A DNA stretch of 17,371 bases from positions 2,137 through 19,507 of the forward strand of contig DFYJ01000006.1 in the NCBI GenBank assembly GCA_002383325.1. Reading direction: 5' to 3'. Below, in pieces: positions 13,357 through 17,371 of this stretch. The translations under genes were made by a program, and so were the position numbers. Positions within the stretch are counted from its first letter, which is position 1. Each line of letters opens with the position of its first letter. The notes beneath the pieces are model-generated. The model was not told the DNA's origin. It worked only from the letters and a program-made list of their open reading frames with translations, and made no database searches. Source of the DNA: Candidatus Aminicenantes bacterium UBA4085 (GTDB lineage: Bacteria > Acidobacteriota > Aminicenantia > Aminicenantales > UBA4085).

Positions 13357-14380
13357 CCGCTACCTCAACGCCGTCGGCTTCTGGCTGCCCAAGGACCGCA
13401 GGGCCGACATCCTCGACGAGCTGGCCGAGGACATCCGGTCCGAGCGGGAAGAGAGGGAAGCCGGCTTGGGACGCCCCTTGACCGGGTCCGAGGTCGAGGC
13501 TCTCCTGAAGACGCGCGGCCGGCCCTTTCAAACGGCGGGCCGCTACTTACCGGCGCGCCATCTCATCGGTCCAGCCCTCTTCCCGATGTACGTCCTGGCC
13601 CTCAAGATCGAGGGCTGGATTTTGTTGGGCGTAGGGATCTTCCTCCCCCTGGCCCTGGCCTTCCTCCTGCCCTCCCGATCGGCATCGCCCGCTAAGGCCC
13701 TGGCCGGATCGCTGGATTCCCTCTGGACGCTGGCCCTAACTTGGTTTGCCCTGATCACTCTCGGCTTCGCGGTCGCCGAGCATGTCCAAGGCCGATCGGG
13801 GTCGGGGCGGGACTGGGCGCCCTCACGGCTTCCCGCCGTCAAGGACGGCCGGAGGGCCTCGCGGGCGTCCTCCGTGGCCGAGATCATCTTGGGCCTGCTC
13901 TTCCTCTCCTGGTGGCTTGGGTCGTTCCGTGTCCCCGGCCTAGCCATCCGGAATGGGGAGCCTCTTGCTCTCCCGACCTCGCCGCTCTGGTTGGACCTGC
14001 GCAGCCGTTACCTCGTCCCCATCGGGCTGGTCATGCTGGCCGGCATCATCCTGGCCGCCGCCAACCTGGTACGTCCCCAGCTCTCCCGCTGGCGGGTAGG
14101 AGCCAGAGCCGCGATCGATGCCGGCTCGACCGGATTGATGGCCGCTGTTCTGCTCTCCCATCAAGGGGAGATACGGGCCTCCCTGCGAGGCCTGAGGGAG
14201 CTTCGGGAGGCCGGGGAGGGGATGGCCAGGGTCGCGTCGATTCGGGACTGGGTCCTGGCCAATATCCTGCTGATCATCGCCCTCGGGGCCCTCATCTCCT
14301 GTGTTATCGGCCTTGTCCGCCTTTTCCGCTGGCGGGCCGCCGGGCGTTCGGAAGATTCTGGCTCGAGGAGCGTCCAATAG
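13343..14380 (+). CDS. HAAS-type multi-pass membrane protein paired with PadR
   Basis: The 345-residue product begins with MELIDRYLNAVGFWLPKDRRADILDELAEDI in outline, the helical HAAS (DUF1700-like) signalling domain often encoded beside PadR regulators (about residues 1-65). Roughly six hydrophobic segments follow, near 80-109, 127-147, 178-195, 224-243, 257-271 and 304-328, so it is an inner-membrane protein. No catalytic motif is seen. AAGGAG (13330-13335) lies 7 bases before ATG 13343, inside the PadR gene, so the two are translationally coupled. HAAS proteins are thought to pass a membrane or envelope signal to PadR-controlled genes; the actual signal is unknown here. Confidence 0.86.
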   Translation: MELIDRYLNAVGFWLPKDRRADILDELAEDIRSEREEREAGLGRPLTGSEVEALLKTRGRPFQTAGRYLPARHLIGPALFPMYVLALKIEGWILLGVGIFLPLALAFLLPSRSASPAKALAGSLDSLWTLALTWFALITLGFAVAEHVQGRSGSGRDWAPSRLPAVKDGRRASRASSVAEIILGLLFLSWWLGSFRVPGLAIRNGEPLALPTSPLWLDLRSRYLVPIGLVMLAGIILAAANLVRPQLSRWRVGARAAIDAGSTGLMAAVLLSHQGEIRASLRGLRELREAGEGMARVASIRDWVLANILLIIALGALISCVIGLVRLFRWRAAGRSEDSGSRSVQ

Positions 14381-14384
14381 CGTG

Positions 14385-14390
14385 TATAAT
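14385..14390 (+). promoter_or_regulatory. -10 box for the secreted CBM9-like gene
   Basis: A perfect TATAAT starts 4 bases after the HAAS-gene stop, 45 bp before ATG 14435. No good -35 box is present at 16-18 bp spacing, so an activator may be needed. The ribosome site GGAGGAT (14420-14426) lies in an imperfect inverted repeat (TTGGA 14418-14422, TCCAA 14429-14433) that could partly hide it. Confidence 0.42.
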
Positions 14391-14434
14391 ACTGGCCAGT
14401 TGCGGCGTTTTACCTTATTGGAGGATCTTCCAAC

Positions 14435-15226
14435 ATGAACCACAAACCAAAGGCGGCCCTTTTCGCCGCCCTGCTCGTCCTTCTTTCCCTGGCCGCCGCG
14501 GCCGCCGAAGTCCCGGTCAAGAGCGCCTGGGTCGCGGCCCCGCCTGCCGTCGACGGCGTCCCGGCCGACTGGGGCAATCCTGCCTTTGTCGATGCCGCCG
14601 GCGGCGATGTCGGCTACGCCTTTGCCAACGACGCCAACAACCTGTATGTCCTTCTAGTCATCCGCGATCCCAAGGCCAAGTCGACCATCGACAAGACCGG
14701 GGTGACGATCTACTTCAGCCAGGCCAAGAAGAACAAGGACTACGGCATCCTCTTCCACAAGGTCATGATCAAGCCCGACGAGTACATCGCCCGGCTGGAG
14801 AAGCAGGGCCCGGTCAGCGATGAGGTCAGGGCCCAGATCAAGTCCAAGCCCGGGTGGTACCTCTACGCCCATGAGGTCAAAGGCGCAACCCCGGAAGCCG
14901 CTCCCGCTTCCGAGACGCCGGTCCAGAACCCGGTCTACAAGGTCGGAGTCCAGGGCCCGATGACGGTCTACGAGTTTTTGATCCCCCTGGAGCGACCCGC
15001 TTCCACCCAGGCAGGGCTGGACTCGGCCCCCGGCAAGACGCTCTTCGTCGGCCTGGAGTACGGCGGCATGACTCCGGAGATGGCCCGGGCCAACGCCCGC
15101 GCGACCGGCAGCTCGAACATCGCCGGCGGGGATAACATCACCCAGTTGGTCAGCTCGACCGGGACCAAGGTTTCGGCCAAGAAATACGCCTTCTGGTCCC
15201 AGGTCGCCCTGGCCGCCGAGAAATAG
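14435..15226 (+). CDS. Secreted protein with a carbohydrate-binding family 9/DOMON-like domain
   Basis: The 263-residue product starts with a clear signal peptide (hydrophobic core about 7-23, likely cleavage after Ala24). The mature N-terminus has the CBM9-like pattern seen in many secreted bacterial proteins: VDGVPADWGNP (about 39-49), AFANDANNLYVLLVIRDP (about 63-80) and a GVTIYF strand, matching the 'dGx-DW ... ndaenLYval.v.D' style. Such domains bind carbohydrates or heme; which applies here is not visible, and there is no obvious heme ligand pair. Residues about 100-260 contain a Lys-rich stretch and PMTVYEFLIPLERP, a strand typical of the end of the same fold. It follows the PadR-HAAS pair by 54 bp and has its own -10 box. 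It ends 74 bp before the convergent metallopeptidase frame. Confidence 0.82.
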   Translation: MNHKPKAALFAALLVLLSLAAAAAEVPVKSAWVAAPPAVDGVPADWGNPAFVDAAGGDVGYAFANDANNLYVLLVIRDPKAKSTIDKTGVTIYFSQAKKNKDYGILFHKVMIKPDEYIARLEKQGPVSDEVRAQIKSKPGWYLYAHEVKGATPEAAPASETPVQNPVYKVGVQGPMTVYEFLIPLERPASTQAGLDSAPGKTLFVGLEYGGMTPEMARANARATGSSNIAGGDNITQLVSSTGTKVSAKKYAFWSQVALAAEK

Positions 15227-15265
15227 TCCGTCTTCGCTCCCGACCCTGGAAGACCGTGACGGACT
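15225..15265. terminator. Long-loop inverted repeat between convergent genes
   Basis: AGTCCGTC (15225-15232) and GACGGACT (15258-15265) form a perfect 8-bp stem around a 25-base loop between the stops of the CBM9-like gene and the metallopeptidase frame. Its position suits termination, but the loop is long and there is no T-run. Confidence 0.22.
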
Positions 15266-15300
15266 GGATCAAAGCGTCCGCGGGGTGAGGAGAAAAGAGC

Positions 15301-15543
15301 TCACTTCCGGGGCCCGATGGGGGGCAGGGTGGTGCGGCCGGCCGGGCCGACGGTCGTCCCGAAGCGCTCGAAGAGCGGTGCCGTATCCTCGCCCACGGCC
15401 TCGCTGACCGTCCGGATGTACTCGTCCATCGTCAGCAGCCGCTGGGGATCGTTGATGGTCTTGTGGATGTGGGCCAGCCACTTGGGGTACCAGTCGGCGC
15501 CGTAGCGCGCGTCTAGGATCGACCAGATGACCCAAGCCTTGTC
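15301..15543 (-). pseudogene. In-frame continuation of the metallopeptidase after an internal TGA
   Basis: Directly after the TGA at 15544-15546 the same minus-strand frame stays open for 80 codons to TGA 15301-15303. The translation looks like genuine protein: DKAWVIWSILDARYG, ADWYPKWLAHIHKTINDP, QRLLTMDEYIRTVSEAVG and a final FERFGTTVGPAG. It has no start codon or ribosome site of its own, so it is the severed C-terminus of the upstream metallopeptidase. A full-length product would have 520 residues. The cause may be a real nonsense mutation, a base-calling error or readthrough. Confidence 0.75.
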
Positions 15544-16863
15544 TCAAGCCAGGCGGACCTTGTCCGGGGGCAGGTTGGCCAGGTCGAGGCTCAGGGTCGG
15601 GTCCCCCGCGGCCAAAGCCTTGGAGTAGTACGGCCAACGATCGCCGAATCCCAGCTCCTTTATGGCTTTTCGTTGGAACCAACCGGCGTGGGCCTCGCTC
15701 CACCAGTCCGGCATCCGGCAGCCCGGCGTCCCGTCGAACGCCTCAGGCCCGTACATGGTGTGGGCCAGCTCGTGGGCCAGGATGCTGAGGATGGACTCCG
15801 GCTTCATCGAGATCGTGCCGGCCATCTTGGGCGTGACCGCGTTCTCAGCCCAGCCGCCGCCCTCGCCGGCCGCCAGGTTGATGTAATAGGCCTTACCCGG
15901 ATTGGGGGGTGTGGGCAGCATCTTCTGCAGGATGGCCAGGACCTCGGTCGTCCGGGTCCGAGCCAGCTCGACAATCGAGGGAAGCTGGTTGTCGCTATAG
16001 AGGACGCGGAGGCCTCCGACCTCGATCTCGTTGTCGGGGTAAAAAGCTCCGCCCAGGCCCTCGGGCTCCCAGGGCACGCGCCGTCCATCCGCCTTGCGGC
16101 GCGGGCCTCCCGAGGCTTTCAGCACGGCCCACCGCAAAAGCTCCGCGTTGACCCGTTCGCCCTCGGCGTCCTTGATCCGCAATAGCCTGGGATCGGCCAG
16201 GACGACCATGGTCCCGCGGCCGGCCTTCCGCCAGGCCACCGCCCCCAGCCGGCCGCCGGCCCCGGCCTCCACCGTCCAATCCGGGCTCAGCTCGGCCTGC
16301 CGGAGGTCCCGCGGCAGCTCAGCGGCCTCAAGCCCGAGCTTTCTATCCATCGGCTCCGTCAGGGCTTCTCCCGTCCGTCCGCTGATGACCGCGCCGTATT
16401 CCCGGAGGATGCCGGCCGCCGGCGCGTCCGGCGCAGAGACGTCGAACACGATGCCGCCACCGGCCTCGAGGAAAGCCGCCAGAGCGGCCGCTTCGGCAGG
16501 GGGAAAAGGCTGGAAGCCGCCGTGCTGGTAAGACAGCACGACGTCAAAGGCGGGGGCGGGCAAGGCAGTGAAAGGCCGCTCGCGTCCCCAGGCGTGGTCG
16601 TCCTGCTCCCTCACCCGCATGAGCGCGCCGGGCGTCAAGGCCCGGTCCAGCGAAGCCTGGCTGCCGGTTGCCCGGAAGCCCGCCTCGCGCAGGGCTTCCT
16701 GGACCTGCCAGTGGTGAAAGAAGGAGAACTGGTGGGCGGAATCGAGCAGGACATTGATCCCGTTATCCCGGGCTCCAGCCCCGAGTGGTTGGGGCTGGAT
16801 GGGAATCGGGGGCTGGGGGGCGGAGAGAAGGCACAAGGACAGCAAAAGTGACGCAACACTCAT
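15544..16863 (-). CDS. Secreted HExxH zinc metallopeptidase (gluzincin-like), interrupted by TGA
   Basis: The 439-residue product has a signal peptide (MSVASLLLSLCLL, residues 1-14) and an N-terminal amidotransferase-like/DUF4350-like alpha-beta domain (about 30-160; LLDSAHQFSFFHHW and a GGIVFDVSAPD strand). The C-terminal catalytic part contains HELAH (His364, Glu365, His368) and WWSEAHAGWFQ, in which Glu390 is the likely third zinc ligand, so the active site is intact. The frame stops at TGA 15544-15546 but continues for 80 sensible codons, so this protein probably lacks its last helical region. ATG 16863 was chosen over TTG 16881 because the signal peptide starts there; no clear ribosome site is visible. 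It is convergent with the CBM9-like gene. The substrate is unknown; the fusion resembles secreted peptidases of Acidobacteriota-type genomes. Confidence 0.83.
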   Translation of the reverse strand: MSVASLLLSLCLLSAPQPPIPIQPQPLGAGARDNGINVLLDSAHQFSFFHHWQVQEALREAGFRATGSQASLDRALTPGALMRVREQDDHAWGRERPFTALPAPAFDVVLSYQHGGFQPFPPAEAAALAAFLEAGGGIVFDVSAPDAPAAGILREYGAVISGRTGEALTEPMDRKLGLEAAELPRDLRQAELSPDWTVEAGAGGRLGAVAWRKAGRGTMVVLADPRLLRIKDAEGERVNAELLRWAVLKASGGPRRKADGRRVPWEPEGLGGAFYPDNEIEVGGLRVLYSDNQLPSIVELARTRTTEVLAILQKMLPTPPNPGKAYYINLAAGEGGGWAENAVTPKMAGTISMKPESILSILAHELAHTMYGPEAFDGTPGCRMPDWWSEAHAGWFQRKAIKELGFGDRWPYYSKALAAGDPTLSLDLANLPPDKVRLA

Positions 16864-16988
16864 GGCGCTATTCTGAGCCAATCATATCGTCGATGGCAAG
16901 GCGGCGAAACGACGGCTTTCAGGGTCGGCTCGGGGATAGGGAATAACAGGGAGAAATCGGGAATTGGGGCGCGAAGGATTGATTTTTC

Positions 16989-17017
16989 CATATAGAAGGC
17001 TAAGTTTGTGCTGTCAG
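16989..17017 (-). promoter_or_regulatory. Possible promoter of the metallopeptidase gene
   Basis: On the minus strand CTGACA (17012-17017, 5 of 6) and TATATG (16989-16994, 4 of 6) are 17 bp apart. It would give a leader of about 120 nt before ATG 16863. The 290-bp stretch 16864-17153 otherwise shows no gene; its only other signal is the promoter facing right. Confidence 0.33.
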
Positions 17018-17094
17018 GTCTGATTTGGGGCGAGTGAGAACCGAAGGCTGGGGGGCTCCAGCTCATCAAAAACGGAGTGCGGGGTTGCGCCTGG

Positions 17095-17122
17095 TTGACA
17101 AAGTGTTCAATACGAATAGTAT
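17095..17122 (+). promoter_or_regulatory. Likely promoter of the helix-turn-helix gene at the right edge
   Basis: A perfect TTGACA (17095-17100) lies 16 bp before TAGTAT (17117-17122, 4 of 6); TATAGG (17120-17125) is an alternative at 19 bp. Transcription would start near 17129, giving a short leader before ATG 17154 and arguing against GTG 17127 as the start. Confidence 0.45.
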
Positions 17123-17153
17123 AGGTGTGTCAAAAGCAAAGCCGGAATTGGCC

Positions 17154-17371
17154 ATGCCGGATGAAGACATCCTCCGCTCCTGGAAGGCGATCGCCGATTA
17201 CCTGAAGTGCGACGTCAAGACCTGTTCGCGTTGGGCGGCCGAATGCAGCCTGCCCGTCCGGCGCTATGATCCGAATTCTCCCCGATCCCGCGTCTTTGCC
17301 CGTCGGGCCGAATTGGACGAGTGGCTCGCCAACCGACTCTCGCCGAATCCCAAGCCGGATAGGACGCAGGA
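17154..17371 (+). CDS. Helix-turn-helix DNA-binding protein, N-terminal part
   Basis: The frame begins at ATG 17154 and runs off the window after 72 codons. The visible part is a MerR/excisionase-like winged-helix DNA-binding domain: ILRSWKAIADYLKCDVKTCSRWAAECSLPV is represented by SWKAIADYLKCDVKTCSRW (about residues 9-27), then SRVFARRAELDEWLA (about 45-59), the usual wing and last helix with the DEWL motif. GTG 17127 is in frame but lies at the predicted transcription start. The ribosome site is weak (GGAA 17143-17146). Similar domains head longer proteins with TPR or WD40-like repeats in related genomes, so the missing part may be a sensor domain; that is inference. Confidence 0.78.
   Translation, partial: MPDEDILRSWKAIADYLKCDVKTCSRWAAECSLPVRRYDPNSPRSRVFARRAELDEWLANRLSPNPKPDRTQ

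Noticed and set aside
15544..15546. TGA as a selenocysteine codon
   Set aside because: The site is 75 residues past HExxH with no redox context, and the downstream hairpin has only about 5 weak pairs. It is kept as a remote alternative only.
1..17371. CRISPR arrays, tRNA/rRNA genes, insertion sequences, prophage genes
   Set aside because: No regularly spaced repeats, no cloverleaf or rRNA-like stretches and no transposase or integrase motifs were seen by eye.

Overview
The window is GC-rich bacterial chromosome with tightly packed genes, many Shine-Dalgarno sites and frequent 4-14 bp gene overlaps. The mixture of a GH95 glycosidase, twin-arginine-exported sugar enzymes, a DPP-IV-type peptidase, a PadR/HAAS pair and a NuoEF-like redox operon suggests an anaerobic polymer or peptide degrader of the Acidobacteriota/Candidatus Aminicenantes type. 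That placement is inference from gene content only. No rRNA, tRNA, CRISPR array, insertion sequence or phage gene was seen.

Region 1 (1-6910, + strand) is a sugar and peptide catabolism run. It holds the C-terminal end of a GH95 alpha-L-fucosidase-like enzyme, a secreted S9B dipeptidyl peptidase, a Tat-exported TIM-barrel sugar isomerase/epimerase, a Tat-exported Gfo/Idh/MocA oxidoreductase, a PfkB sugar kinase and an ACT-domain protein. The last three are coupled by stop/start overlaps or short spacing. A small secreted protein of unknown function faces them (6955-7371, - strand).

Region 2 (7512-12409, - strand) is the most interesting part. It is a four-gene operon, read right to left: a NuoE-like [2Fe-2S] subunit, a HydB/HndC-type NuoF-like flavoprotein, a short NuoG-N-like iron-sulfur subunit without a hydrogenase domain, and a GltB-like FMN protein. 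This has the core of an electron-bifurcating (HydABC/Bfu-like) NAD(P)H:ferredoxin machine with a glutamate-synthase-like flavin domain where a hydrogenase would be expected. The operon ends at a perfect 12-bp GC hairpin.

Region 3 (12381-15226) starts with a divergent control region. A BlaI/MecI/CopY-type repressor gene has a consensus promoter whose -35/-10 spacer is filled by a perfect inverted repeat with the family's ACA-N2-TGT core. A PadR regulator, an overlapping HAAS-type membrane protein and a secreted CBM9-like protein follow.

Region 4 (15301-17371) holds a secreted HExxH metallopeptidase on the - strand. Its reading frame is interrupted by one in-frame TGA and then continues cleanly for 80 more codons. 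On the + strand, the first 72 codons of a helix-turn-helix protein run off the window.
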